Shown: positions 1 through 7,636 of the stretch, piece by piece | Numbering within the stretch: position 1 is the stretch's first letter | Layout: each line of letters starts with the position of its first letter | Assembly: GCA_025935655.1 (NCBI GenBank) | Contig: JAICUV010000027.1 | Coordinates: 1 to 20,758 of the forward strand | Direction of reading: 5' to 3' | Length of the DNA: 20,758 nucleotides | Source of the DNA: Chloroflexota bacterium | Lineage (GTDB): Bacteria > Chloroflexota > Limnocylindria > Limnocylindrales > CSP1-4 | Notes under the pieces: model-generated | Databases searched by the model: none | Told to the model about the DNA's origin: nothing | The model's input: only the letters and a program-made list of their open reading frames with translations | Made by a program: the position numbers and the translations under genes

Positions 1-895
1 CGACCCGCCGCCGCTCGACCTCGATGCGATGGACATTCTCGCCCACCTGGATCCGGCCGCCCGCGGCGCGGATGCGCTCCCGCAGCGCCCGCCACAGCCG
101 CATGCCGGGGACGCTGGGTGGGACGAGGGGGATCTCGAAGGGCTCGAGGGGAAGCCTCGCCCGGGCGTCGGCCCACGCGTCCGCGTGCCCGTCCAGACCG
201 ATGACCGCCGGCAGCCCGACGCGGCCCGCACGACCTCCGGCAGCCTTCTTGACCGCCCGGGCGATCCGGTCGAGGTCGTCCGCGCGTCGCGCGGGGTCGT
301 CGAACCGCTGGGCCAGCTCCAGCGCGTTGAGGTTCCTGCGGTCGCGCAGGCCCGGGAGGTCCACCGTGACGCCGCGGACGTGCGCGGGTCGGTCCGCGCC
401 GTGCCACACGCTCTCCCGGGCGAGGCTGTCCGCGATCGCCGCGGGCCAGAAGTCCTTGTACCCGGCGGGCCCCGCGATGACGAGCACCTCGTCGCGCTCC
501 CACGGCCGCAGCGCGGCGGCCTGCGCCTCCGGGACGATGGCGACACGGCGGGTCCCGCCGATGGCCGTCGGCACGCGCCGGATCGGCGTCTCAAGCGAGC
601 CTGCGTACGGCAGCCCGGAGGCGGCGAGGCGGTCCGTGAGCCATGCCACGGCGGGCGCGGCGTCCTGCCCGAGGAACGCGTACGGGTGCTCCGCGTTCGC
701 CCCCAGGAGCGCGACGCCCTGCGCCGGCGTGTGGGCGCCCTGCGGGGCGGCGACGTCGATGCCACCGGCGCCCCAGTGCGTGCTCGCGTGGCCCTTCGCG
801 ACGAGCGTCACGGCGGCGCCGGCCTCCGCGAGCCGGAGCGCTGCCGTGAGCCCGGCGAGCCCGGCCCCGATGACGACGACGTCAGCGCGCGGCAT
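1..895 (-). CDS. glpB: Anaerobic glycerol-3-phosphate dehydrogenase subunit B, partial (C-terminus beyond window)
   Basis: The open frame runs from an ATG at 895 without a stop to the window edge, giving 298 codons of a family usually about 420 residues long. The N-terminus MPRADVVVIGAGLAGLTAAL is a Rossmann FAD/NAD-binding fold with GxGxxG at residues 10-15. Further in, EIPLVPPSVPGMRLWRALRE (about residues 260-280) is typical of GlpB. GlpB is the second flavin subunit of the membrane-associated GlpABC complex, which oxidises glycerol-3-phosphate to dihydroxyacetone phosphate and passes electrons to quinone through GlpC. The start codon lies inside the end of glpA (14-bp overlap, 882-895), indicating translational coupling. 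By known operon order glpC should follow to the left of position 1. The identification is strong from fold, motif and position; only the missing C-terminus is unverified. Confidence 0.9.
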   Translation of the reverse strand, partial: MPRADVVVIGAGLAGLTAALRLAEAGAAVTLVAKGHASTHWGAGGIDVAAPQGAHTPAQGVALLGANAEHPYAFLGQDAAPAVAWLTDRLAASGLPYAGSLETPIRRVPTAIGGTRRVAIVPEAQAAALRPWERDEVLVIAGPAGYKDFWPAAIADSLARESVWHGADRPAHVRGVTVDLPGLRDRRNLNALELAQRFDDPARRADDLDRIARAVKKAAGGRAGRVGLPAVIGLDGHADAWADARARLPLEPFEIPLVPPSVPGMRLWRALRERIRAAGGRIQVGENVHRIEVERRRV

Positions 896-2570
896 CGACC
901 GTCTCCTCCGCGGCGACCATCGACTGGGCGGTGGCGCTGGCCAGCGAATCGAGGCCCAGCACGCCGACGTAGATGCCGTTGGCCATCAGCAGCTCCTGGA
1001 GCTGGCGGCCCTGCGCGATCGGCCGGGTGCCCTTGAACCGCTCGCGGAGGAACGCGGTCAGCGCCCGGTCCGCGATCGCGGCGTGGGCGACACCCGAGCC
1101 CGCCGCCGTGCCGTCAGCCGCGTTCGTGCCCGGCACGGCGGGAGCCGCGGCTGCCGAGCGCTCGTCGAGCCGCTCCGCGATCAGCCCCGCGACCCGGAAC
1201 GTGCAGAACGCGCCCTGGCACGGCCCCATCCCGACGCGCGTGCCGCGCCGGACGTCGTCAATCGTGCACGGCCAGTGGGTGTCGAGATAGTCCTCGGCCA
1301 TCCGGCGCGTGACGAGCTCGCACTCGCACAGGAGGTCGGCGTCGCCGCCGCCCTCCGCCTCGTGGTCGGCCAGCCGGTGCCCCAGCCAGTAGGTGTGTCC
1401 GCCGGGCTGCCCGGGAAGCACCTCGTCGGCGGTCGTGCACGGGGCCGTCACGCCGAGCTTCGCGGCGACGGCGTTCACCGTCTCCTCGGCCATCAGGCGG
1501 TGGGTCGTGAGCTTGCCGCCGACGATCGAGACGAAGTTGTCGACGCCCTGGTCGGCATGGTCGAGGATGGCGTGCGCCCGCGAGATCGCCCGGTTGCTGC
1601 CGCCGTCCGCCGCGTCGGCCGGCGGGCGGTAGAGCGGGCGCACGCCCGCGTAGGCGCGCAGGATCCGGAGCCGCGGGAGGTCGGGGAACAGCTTCGCGCC
1701 CTCGGCCACGAGCCCCACCACCTCCTCGCGGCTGATCTCGTAGTCGTCGGGGTCGGGGACCTTGATGTCGGTCGTGCCGAGGATGGCGACCGTGTGGACC
1801 GGGACCATGATGTCGCCGTCCGCGGACCTGTGGCAGCGGTTGATGACGGCGTCGGTCATCCGGTGGTTGTAGATGAGCATCGTGCCCTTGCCGGGGGTCA
1901 TCTCCACTTGGACCCGGGCGAGCGCCGCGATCTGGCCGGCCCACGCGCCCGACGCGCTCACCACGAACTGGACCCAGACCTTGGACACGGTGCCGTCGCG
2001 CTCGCTGCGCAGGGTCGCGGCGACGATCCGGCCGCCCACGACGTCGAAGCCGATGACCCGCTGGTAGCTCAGGGCCTCCGAGCCGCGGAGCCGGGCGTCG
2101 GCGAGCGTGGAGTCCACGAGCTGCCACGGCTCGATGGACCCGTCGGGCACGCGGAACGCGCGCCGGATGCGTCGGTTGAGCGCGGGCTCGGCCGCGAGGA
2201 GCCGGCCGACGTCCACCTCGTCGCAGTCGACGCCGCTCGCGTTGCAGTTGTCCGCGAAGGCCGCCACGTAGTCGTCCGGGTCGTCGGGCGTCGCCACGAA
2301 GTAGCCGCCCGTGTCCTCCACCGACGAGGGCGCGATCCGGCGCAGCACGCGGTTCTCCGTGATGCACTCGCGCGCGGCGACCTGGTCCTTCTGGACGTAC
2401 CGGCCCCCGGAGTGGAGGAGGCCGTGATAGCGGCCGGTCGTGCCGGTGGCGAAGTCACCGCGCTCCACCAGGAGCCCGCGGAGGCCGCGCCGGGCAAGGT
2501 CCCGCAGGACGCCCGCACCGGTGGCGCCACCCCCGATCACGAGGACATCCGCGGTATGCGGGACCGACAT
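882..2570 (-). CDS. glpA: Anaerobic glycerol-3-phosphate dehydrogenase subunit A
   Basis: This 562-residue FAD-dependent oxidoreductase converts sn-glycerol-3-phosphate to dihydroxyacetone phosphate. The FAD fold opens with VLVIGGGATGAG (residues 9-20), and the conserved TTGRYHGLLHSGGRYV (44-59) matches the GlpA/GlpD family. A C-terminal BFD-like [2Fe-2S] domain carries Cys415 and Cys417 (CEC) and Cys451 and Cys456 (GMGPCQGAFC). That domain separates anaerobic-type GlpA from the aerobic GlpD. Length agrees with the family (about 540-560). The ATG at 2570 has GAGGTG about 7 nt upstream. It is the sixth gene of the glycerol operon, 96 bp after dhaM, and overlaps glpB. An Ala/Gly-rich insert at about residues 470-495 lies between the BFD domain and the C-terminal helices. 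It probably acts at the inner membrane with GlpB and an unseen GlpC. Confidence 0.95.
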   Translation of the reverse strand: MSVPHTADVLVIGGGATGAGVLRDLARRGLRGLLVERGDFATGTTGRYHGLLHSGGRYVQKDQVAARECITENRVLRRIAPSSVEDTGGYFVATPDDPDDYVAAFADNCNASGVDCDEVDVGRLLAAEPALNRRIRRAFRVPDGSIEPWQLVDSTLADARLRGSEALSYQRVIGFDVVGGRIVAATLRSERDGTVSKVWVQFVVSASGAWAGQIAALARVQVEMTPGKGTMLIYNHRMTDAVINRCHRSADGDIMVPVHTVAILGTTDIKVPDPDDYEISREEVVGLVAEGAKLFPDLPRLRILRAYAGVRPLYRPPADAADGGSNRAISRAHAILDHADQGVDNFVSIVGGKLTTHRLMAEETVNAVAAKLGVTAPCTTADEVLPGQPGGHTYWLGHRLADHEAEGGGDADLLCECELVTRRMAEDYLDTHWPCTIDDVRRGTRVGMGPCQGAFCTFRVAGLIAERLDERSAAAAPAVPGTNAADGTAAGSGVAHAAIADRALTAFLRERFKGTRPIAQGRQLQELLMANGIYVGVLGLDSLASATAQSMVAAEETVDAAR

Positions 2571-2666
2571 CGCGTGAACACCTCGAATGGTGGTCGCCCG
2601 CGGGCATGATCCCGGGTGGCGGCCGATCAGCCGGGAGCGCCCGCTCGGTGGCGTCCCGTGGTCACT

Positions 2667-3074
2667 CTAACCCTTGGGCAGGGATGCGGCAGCCTCGGCC
2701 GCGTCGAGCACCTCGTCCAGCGACGAGCCGGTGCTCGCCTGGACCGCGGCCATGACCGCGCCCTCGACGATGGGGCCGCGGCTCAGCCGCACGTGCTCCG
2801 GGTTGTCGAGCAGCTCCAGGGCGGTGCGCGTGGACAGGACGGCGCTGCCCAGGTCCGCGAGCACCACGACGCCCGCGCCCGCGTCCGCCGCCCCGAGCGC
2901 CTCCGCGATGCGCGCGGCGTCGGTGCCGATGCTGCCGTCCGCCATCCCGCCGGCGGCGACGATCCGGACCTCGGGCCCGGCCATCTGGCCCGCCAGCTCG
3001 GCGGTGCCCTCGGCGATGCGGCTGCTGTGGGAGACGACGACCAGGCCGACGTAGGCGGCCGACTCCTCGCTCAC
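2667..3074 (-). CDS. dhaM: PTS-dependent dihydroxyacetone kinase phosphotransferase subunit DhaM (first copy)
   Basis: This is a 135-residue single-domain protein of the mannose-type EIIA fold. It carries the N-terminal phospho-histidine motif VGLVVVSHSSRIAEG (His16) and the later GGMADGSIGTDAARI and VVVLADLGSAVLST blocks typical of DhaM. In the known pathway, DhaM takes phosphate from HPr and re-phosphorylates ADP held on DhaL. I place the start at GTG 3074 because GAGGGA lies about 6 nt upstream. The alternative ATG at 3119 would add 15 basic residues encoded inside a hairpin. No HPr or EI domains are fused, unlike E. coli DhaM, so it needs PTS proteins encoded elsewhere. It is separated from dhaK-dhaL by glpK, which is an unusual order. 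Confidence 0.92.
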   Translation of the reverse strand: MSEESAAYVGLVVVSHSSRIAEGTAELAGQMAGPEVRIVAAGGMADGSIGTDAARIAEALGAADAGAGVVVLADLGSAVLSTRTALELLDNPEHVRLSRGPIVEGAVMAAVQASTGSSLDEVLDAAEAAASLPKG

Positions 3075-3080
3075 GTGATC
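3075..3080 (-). promoter_or_regulatory. Start context that decides the dhaM start
   Basis: On the minus strand GAGGGATCAC immediately precedes GTG 3074, giving a usable Shine-Dalgarno sequence. The upstream ATG at 3119 has no such site and sits within the right arm of a strong hairpin, so the GTG start is preferred. Confidence 0.6.
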
Positions 3081-3094
3081 CCTCGCTCGTAGAT

Positions 3095-3129
3095 GACGAC
3101 CCCGGTGCCGAAGCGGCACCGGGGTCGTC
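3095..3129 (-). terminator. Perfect intercistronic hairpin between glpK and dhaM
   Basis: Positions 3095-3110 and 3114-3129 are perfect reverse complements (16-bp stem, 3-nt loop AAG). The hairpin begins 24 nt after the glpK stop. On the minus strand no T-run follows, so it lacks the U-tract of a classical intrinsic terminator. It could be a partial terminator or attenuator, or a 3' stabiliser that protects the glpF-glpK part of the message. It is seen directly; its function is inferred. Confidence 0.65.
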
Positions 3130-3152
3130 TGTCCGTTCAGGACGGAAGGGGG

Positions 3153-4649
3153 TCAGTCGACCCAGTCGAACGTCCGGGTGACGGCCTTCTTCCACTGCGC
3201 GTACTCGGCGTCGCGCTTGGCCGCGTCCATCTGCGGATGCCACTCGTGGTCCTTCGCCCAGTTCGCGCGAAGGTCCTCCACCTCGGCCCAGTACCCGACC
3301 GCGAGGCCGGCGGCGTAGGCGGCACCGAGGGCCGTCGTCTCGGCGACCTTCGGCCGGATGACCGGGACGCCCAGGACGTCGGCCTGGAACTGCATCAGGG
3401 TGTTGTTGAACACCATGCCGCCGTCGACCTTGAGGGCCGTGAGCGCGACGCCGGAGTCGGCGTTCATCGCGTCCAGGACCTCGCGGGTCTGCCACGCGGT
3501 CGCCTCGAGGACGGCGCGCGCGATGTGGCCCTTGGTGACGTACCGGGTGAGGCCCGCGATGACGCCACGGGCGTCGGACTTCCAGTACGGGGCGAACAGG
3601 CCGCTGAACGCCGGGACGAAGTACACGCCGCCGTTGTCCTCGACGCTGTTGGCCAGCGCCTCGACCTCGGCCGACGAGGTGATCATCCCGAGGTTGTCGC
3701 GCAGCCACTGGACGAGCGCGCCCGTGATGGCGATCGAGCCCTCGAGGGCGTACACGGCCGGCTTGTCGCCGATCTTGTAGCCCAGGGTCGTGAGCAGGCC
3801 GCTCTTGGAGGGGACGGCCTTCTCGCCCGTGTTGAGGAGCATGAAGCAGCCCGTGCCGTACGTGTTCTTCGCCTCGCCGGCGGAGAAGCACGTCTGGCCG
3901 AACAGGGCGGCCTGCTGGTCGCCGAGGTCGCCCGCGACCGGCACGCCGGCGAGCTCGCCGACGCACGTGCCGTAGACCTCGGACGAGGCCTTGATCGCCG
4001 GCAGCATGCTGCGCGGCACGCCCATGACGGCCATGATCTCGGGATCCCAGTCCAGGGTCTCGAGGTTCATCAACATCGTGCGCGAGGCGTTGGACACGTC
4101 GGTGACGTGGACGCCACCGTTGACGCCGCCGGTCAGGTTCCAGATGCACCAGGTGTCGATGTTGCCGAACAGCAGCTGGCCGGCATCGGCCTTGGCGCGC
4201 GCACCCTCGACGTTGTCCAGGACCCACTTGATCTTGGGGCCCGAGAAGTACGTCGCGAGCGGCAGGCCGACCTTGGCCCGGAAGCGGTCCTGGCCGCCGT
4301 CCTTGCCGAACTCGTTGACGTACACGTCGGTCCGGGTGTCCTGCCAGACGATGGCGTTGTAGACCGGCTTGCCCGTGGTCTTGTCCCAGACCACGGCCGT
4401 CTCGCGCTGGTTGGTGATGCCGACGGCAGCGAGGTCGGCGGCGGTGATGCCCGCGTTCTTGAGCGCGCCGGCGATGACCTCCTGGGAGCGCGCCCAGATC
4501 TCCATCGGGTCGTGCTCGACCCAGCCCGGCTTCGGGTAGATCTGCTCGTGCTCCTTCTGGTGGATCGCGACGACGCCCCCGGCGTGGTCGAAGATCATGA
4601 AGCGGGTGCTCGTGGTGCCCTGGTCGAGGGCTCCGACGTACTTCGTCAT
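3153..4649 (-). CDS. glpK: Glycerol kinase
   Basis: This 498-residue FGGY-family kinase phosphorylates glycerol with ATP to sn-glycerol-3-phosphate, the substrate of GlpAB downstream. The N-terminus MTKYVGALDQGTTSTRFMIF is the phosphate-1 loop of the actin-like ATPase fold, and WVEHDPMEIW follows as in other GlpK proteins. YGTGCFMLLNTG and DGGMVFNNTLMQFQAD are the second-domain nucleotide and FGGY signatures. The length matches E. coli GlpK (502). The open frame extends upstream through dhaL in another reading frame, but ATG 4649 is chosen because homology begins there; the Shine-Dalgarno sequence (CGGAG, about 10 nt upstream) is weak. It lies 38 bp after dhaL and before a strong hairpin. Its placement inside the dhaKL-dhaM group joins both routes to dihydroxyacetone phosphate in one transcript. 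Confidence 0.97.
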   Translation of the reverse strand: MTKYVGALDQGTTSTRFMIFDHAGGVVAIHQKEHEQIYPKPGWVEHDPMEIWARSQEVIAGALKNAGITAADLAAVGITNQRETAVVWDKTTGKPVYNAIVWQDTRTDVYVNEFGKDGGQDRFRAKVGLPLATYFSGPKIKWVLDNVEGARAKADAGQLLFGNIDTWCIWNLTGGVNGGVHVTDVSNASRTMLMNLETLDWDPEIMAVMGVPRSMLPAIKASSEVYGTCVGELAGVPVAGDLGDQQAALFGQTCFSAGEAKNTYGTGCFMLLNTGEKAVPSKSGLLTTLGYKIGDKPAVYALEGSIAITGALVQWLRDNLGMITSSAEVEALANSVEDNGGVYFVPAFSGLFAPYWKSDARGVIAGLTRYVTKGHIARAVLEATAWQTREVLDAMNADSGVALTALKVDGGMVFNNTLMQFQADVLGVPVIRPKVAETTALGAAYAAGLAVGYWAEVEDLRANWAKDHEWHPQMDAAKRDAEYAQWKKAVTRTFDWVD

Positions 4650-4687
4650 GCAACTGGCTCCGATAGAGATGGGTGCGGTGTCGTCGC

Positions 4688-5335
4688 CTACGCCCGGGAC
4701 CAGGCGTCGGCGGCGGCCTTGAGCATGAGCTGCGTGGAGGTCGCACCGGGGTCCTGGTGACCCGCGCTGCGCTCTCCGAGATAGCTGGCGCGTCCCTTCC
4801 GGGCGACCAGCGGGATCGTCGCGAGCATGCCCTCCTCGGCCGCCGCGGCCGCCGCGCCGAGCGCGTCGCCGGGGCTCGCGCCCTCGTCGACGGCACGGTG
4901 CAGCGCGGCCTGCGCCGGCAGGAGCGCCTCGAGCATCGTCTTGTCGCCCGGCTCGGCCTTGCCGAGGCCCTGGACGCGGGCGATGCCGTTGTCCATGGCC
5001 GCGGCGAACTCGGCCACGTCGATCTCCGGCTTGCCGGCCGTTGCGAGGCCGAGCTGGAGGAAGAACGAGCCGTAGAGCGGGCCGCTCGCGCCACCGACGG
5101 TGGACATGAGCGTCATCCCGACACCCTTGAGGAGGGCCCCCACGTCGCCTTCCGGGTACGTGGGGAGCTTCGCGAGGACCGCCTGGAACCCGCGGTCCAT
5201 GTTGATGCCGTGGTCGGCATCGCCGATCGCGGAGTCGAGCTCCGTCAGGTATTCCTTCTGCTCGCGCAGGACCTGCGTGAGCAGCGTGATCCACGCGACC
5301 ATGTCATCGCTGGTGATGCGATTGGTCTCGGTCAT
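4688..5335 (-). CDS. dhaL: Dihydroxyacetone kinase ADP-binding subunit DhaL (first copy)
   Basis: This 215-residue all-helical subunit holds ADP/ATP permanently and transfers the gamma-phosphate to dihydroxyacetone bound on DhaK. The magnesium-binding aspartates are visible as Asp34, Asp39 and Asp41 in ELDSAIGDADHGINMDRG, equivalent to Asp30, Asp35 and Asp37 of E. coli DhaL. MSTVGGASGPLYG and GKAEPGDKTM contact nucleotide, and ARKGRASYLGERSAGHQDPG contains the arginine equivalent to E. coli Arg178. All key positions are kept, so this is the catalytic copy. Length is standard (about 210). The ATG at 5335 has AGAGG about 6 nt upstream. It lies 37 bp after dhaK and 38 bp before glpK. Confidence 0.95.
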   Translation of the reverse strand: MTETNRITSDDMVAWITLLTQVLREQKEYLTELDSAIGDADHGINMDRGFQAVLAKLPTYPEGDVGALLKGVGMTLMSTVGGASGPLYGSFFLQLGLATAGKPEIDVAEFAAAMDNGIARVQGLGKAEPGDKTMLEALLPAQAALHRAVDEGASPGDALGAAAAAAEEGMLATIPLVARKGRASYLGERSAGHQDPGATSTQLMLKAAADAWSRA

Positions 5336-5372
5336 CGTGCGCCTCTGGACCTCGTGACTCCCTGGTATCGGG

Positions 5373-6371
5373 TCAGACGCCCCAGCGGAGACCGGGGGTG
5401 TTGACCGGTGCGTCCCAGTAGCCGGTGAGCTCGTCGTCGAGCTTGAGCAGCGTGATCGAGCAACCAGCCATGTCGAGCGACGTGATGTAGCTGCCCACGA
5501 GGCTGCGGGTGATCGTCACGCCGCGGGCCGCGCACAGCTGCTGGAGCTTGTTGAACACGATGTACAGCTCGATGAGCGGGGTGCCACCGAGGCCGTTGAC
5601 GAACGCGAGGACGTTGTCGCCGCGCTCGAACGGCAGGTCGTCGAGGATCGGCGTGGCGAGCATCTCCGTGATCTCGTCCGCCGTGGCGAGCTTCATCCGG
5701 GACCGGCCCGGCTCGCCGTGGATTCCGACCCCGATCTCCATCTCGTCGTCGGCGATCTCGAACGTCGGCTTGCCGGCGGAGGGCACCGTGCAGCTCGTCA
5801 GGGCCATGCCCATGGAGCGCACGTTGTCCTGGACCTTCTGGCACAGCGCCGTGACGGTCGCCAGGTCGGCACCCGCCTCGGCCGCTGCGCCGACGATCTT
5901 CTCCGCCAGCACCGTGCCGCCGACGCCACGTCGGCCGGCCGTGTACAGCGAGTCCTTCACCGCGACGTCGTCGGCGATGACGACCGCCGAGACCTCGTGT
6001 CCCTCGGCCCGGGCCAGCTCGGCCGCGAGCTCGAAGTTCATGATGTCGCCGGTGTAGTTCTTGACGATGTGGAGCACGCCCGCGCCGGAGTCCACGGCCT
6101 TGGTGGCCGCGAGCATCTGGTCCGGGACCGGAGACGTGAACACGGCACCCGGGCAGGCGGCGTCCAGCATGCCCATGCCGACGAAGCCGCCGTGCATGGG
6201 CTCGTGGCCCGACCCACCGCCCGAGATGATCCCCACCTTGCCGGCCTTCGGTGCGTCCTTGCGGACGACGATGTTCGGCTCCTCGACGCGGATGTAGCCC
6301 GGGTGCGCCGCGAGCATGCCCGCGAGGGCCTCGTCCACGACGTTCTCGGGTGCGTTGATCAGCTTCTTCAT
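5373..6371 (-). CDS. dhaK: Dihydroxyacetone kinase substrate-binding subunit DhaK
   Basis: This 332-residue subunit covalently binds dihydroxyacetone as a hemiaminal to a histidine and presents it to DhaL. GIISGGGSGHEPMHGGFVG (residues 47-65) contains the conserved GSGHEP substrate loop, KNYTGDIMNF (104-113) carries the catalytic aspartate Asp109, and VGIHGEPG places the covalent histidine at His218. These numbers agree with E. coli DhaK. The start at ATG 6371 is preceded by GGGGTGAG. It is the second gene of the operon, 91 bp after glpF, and the only dhaK in the window, although there are three DhaL-like and two DhaM genes. Assignment as the PTS-dependent type, rather than the ATP-dependent fused kinase, rests on the separate dhaL and dhaM genes. 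Confidence 0.97.
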   Translation of the reverse strand: MKKLINAPENVVDEALAGMLAAHPGYIRVEEPNIVVRKDAPKAGKVGIISGGGSGHEPMHGGFVGMGMLDAACPGAVFTSPVPDQMLAATKAVDSGAGVLHIVKNYTGDIMNFELAAELARAEGHEVSAVVIADDVAVKDSLYTAGRRGVGGTVLAEKIVGAAAEAGADLATVTALCQKVQDNVRSMGMALTSCTVPSAGKPTFEIADDEMEIGVGIHGEPGRSRMKLATADEITEMLATPILDDLPFERGDNVLAFVNGLGGTPLIELYIVFNKLQQLCAARGVTITRSLVGSYITSLDMAGCSITLLKLDDELTGYWDAPVNTPGLRWGV

Positions 6372-6396
6372 GCGCTCACCCCAGGGATTGCGGCAG

Positions 6397-6434
6397 GGCC
6401 GCCGCCCGACACCGGAGGGAACCGGACGGCGGCC
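6397..6434. other. Nested inverted repeat between glpF and dhaK
   Basis: Positions 6397-6404 (GGCCGCCG) and 6427-6434 (CGGCGGCC) form a perfect 8-bp stem. The 22-nt loop contains a smaller CCGG/CCGG hairpin (6412-6415 with 6422-6425). It lies in the 91-bp gap between glpF and dhaK and is not followed by a T-run. It may act in message processing or stability. Confidence 0.45.
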
Positions 6435-6462
6435 AGGACATGCGGGCTGTCAGGGGTTGTCG

Positions 6463-7209
6463 CTACATCCCCATCGCGTTGATCCACACGGCGCCGTAGA
6501 CGACCGCCGCGAGGATGCCGCCGACGATCGGGCCCGCGACCGGAACCCAGGAGTAGCTCCAGTCCGAGTCACCCTTGCCCGGGATGGGCAGGACGGCGTG
6601 GATGATGCGCGGGCCCAGGTCACGGGCAGGGTTGATCGCGTACCCGGTCGTGCCGCCGAGCGACAGGCCGATCGACCACACGAGGATGGCAACGGGGAGG
6701 GCGCCGAGGGCCGCGAGGCCGGCCGCGCTGCCGTTGGTGCCGAACGCGAGGACGACGAACACCAGCACGAACGTGCCGATGACCTCGGAGACGAAGTTCA
6801 GCGGGATGTTGCGGATGTTCGGAGCCGTGCTGAAGACCGCCAGCTTGAGGCCCTTGTCCTCGGTCTCCTTGAAGTGATCCCAGTAGTGGATCGACACGAG
6901 GATGGCGCCGATGAACGCACCGACGAACTCACCGGCCAGGTAGACCGGCACGTGGTCCCACGGCGTCGCGCCGTTGACCGCGAGGCCGATGGTGACAGCG
7001 GGGTTCAGGTGCGCGCCGCTGATCGGGCCGGCGACGACGACGCCCACGAACACCGCGAACGCCCATGCGGTGGTGATGACGATCCAGCCCGCGTTCTGGG
7101 ACTTGGACTTGGCGAGCAGGACACCGGCGACGACGCCGTCGCCGAGGAGGACCAGGAGCCCTGTCCCGAACACTTCCGCCAGGAACACCTTTACGGGATC
7201 GTATTCCAT
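6463..7209 (-). CDS. glpF: Glycerol uptake facilitator (aquaglyceroporin)
   Basis: This 248-residue MIP-family channel lets glycerol, and probably dihydroxyacetone, diffuse across the inner membrane. Both half-helix selectivity motifs are present: SGAHLNPAVTIG (NPA at 69-71) and GYAINPARDLGPR (NPA at 193-195). Asp197 directly after NPAR is typical of glycerol facilitators rather than water-specific aquaporins. Six hydrophobic segments fit the fold. I choose ATG 7209 because MEYDPVKVFLAEVFGTGLLV starts like other family members and GAGGGAG lies about 9 nt upstream. The longer frame to 7404 adds only low-complexity Arg-rich sequence. It is the first gene of the operon, with a long gene-free region upstream that probably holds the promoter. 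Confidence 0.96.
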   Translation of the reverse strand: MEYDPVKVFLAEVFGTGLLVLLGDGVVAGVLLAKSKSQNAGWIVITTAWAFAVFVGVVVAGPISGAHLNPAVTIGLAVNGATPWDHVPVYLAGEFVGAFIGAILVSIHYWDHFKETEDKGLKLAVFSTAPNIRNIPLNFVSEVIGTFVLVFVVLAFGTNGSAAGLAALGALPVAILVWSIGLSLGGTTGYAINPARDLGPRIIHAVLPIPGKGDSDWSYSWVPVAGPIVGGILAAVVYGAVWINAMGM

Positions 7210-7429
7210 GCGATTGCACTCCCTCGATTGATGGAACGGCCCCAAACAGGGGGCAGACCAGCCTCGGTCGCGGGCCCGGGCGCGCCATCCGGGCGCGTCG
7301 CGTGGCCACCAGCCGCCGAGGCACGACCTCCTCCGGTGGCTCCTCCTTTCGCAATCCCCACGGGCGCGGGCCCAACGATGGGACCGGCGGACAGAGGGAC
7401 GCACCCGCCCGCAAGCAGGGTATGGCTCG

Positions 7430-7462
7430 ACTCTAGAAGGGCGACGGCCGGGAAAAGATCAA
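7430..7462 (-). promoter_or_regulatory. Candidate promoter of the glp-dha operon
   Basis: On the minus strand TTGATC (7462-7457) resembles a -35 box and TAGAGT (7435-7430) a -10 box. The 21-nt spacer is too long for an ideal housekeeping promoter. The site lies in the only relatively AT-rich stretch of the upstream region, about 220 bp before the glpF ATG. This is a weak call. Confidence 0.25.
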
Positions 7463-7550
7463 GACTTCGTGAATCTCTGGCGGCACCGGGCCGCAACTCG
7501 GCCGCACCGGTCGCCGGCCGTGACCGATGGCCCTCGCGGGGCATGCCGAA

Positions 7551-7589
7551 GCGCCGCCCCAGGGCCCGACGTGGGTCCCGGGGCGGCGC
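7551..7589 (-). terminator. Long GC-rich hairpin after the hydrophilic 103-residue gene
   Basis: Arms 7551-7567 and 7573-7589 pair over 17 positions with one mismatch and one weak (G:T) pair, around the loop GACGT. It lies about 50 bp beyond the stop at 7637 on the minus strand. There is no T-run, so it is terminator-like only. It would also separate this gene from the downstream glpF promoter region. Confidence 0.45.
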
Positions 7590-7636
7590 GATGGAGATGT
7601 GGCTGAGGCTGGGGCCCCAAGGGGCCGGCTGCGCCG

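Larger units (their letters stand above)
7210..7636. other. Gene-free region upstream of glpF (427 bp)
   Basis: No convincing gene lies here; the open frames are Arg/Ala/Pro-rich and lack conserved motifs. The region includes the only lower-GC patch nearby (about 7419-7480), where a promoter toward glpF is likely. Nearer the gene, the minus strand carries two purine-rich Shine-Dalgarno-like tracts, AAAGGAGGAG (7349-7340) and CGGAGGAGG (7335-7327), without a credible reading frame behind them. A long hairpin (7551-7589) lies near the end of the neighbouring gene. If the promoter call is right, the glpF leader is about 215 nt, long enough for RNA-based control. Confidence 0.5.

Noticed and set aside
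24..2609. Plus-strand open frame of 861 codons opposite glpB and glpA
   Set aside because: It is an antisense shadow: Arg/Ala/Pro/Gly-rich, without motifs, while the minus strand carries clear GlpA and GlpB.
3093..4760. 555-codon plus-strand frame opposite glpK
   Set aside because: Antisense shadow with repetitive Val/Asp/Arg/Leu composition.
2662..5294. Long minus-strand frames covering dhaM, glpK and dhaL in other phases, including an N-terminal extension of glpK into dhaL
   Set aside because: Frame-shifted reading of real genes in GC-rich DNA; GlpK homology starts exactly at ATG 4649.
7191..7544. 117-codon minus-strand frame and other frames upstream of glpF
   Set aside because: No conserved motif or good start site; they run into glpF in another phase.
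7613..7626. GGCCCCAAGGGGCC inverted repeat near the end of the 103-residue gene
   Set aside because: The loop is only 2 nt and the sequence is simple G/C runs; a larger hairpin nearby is the better candidate.
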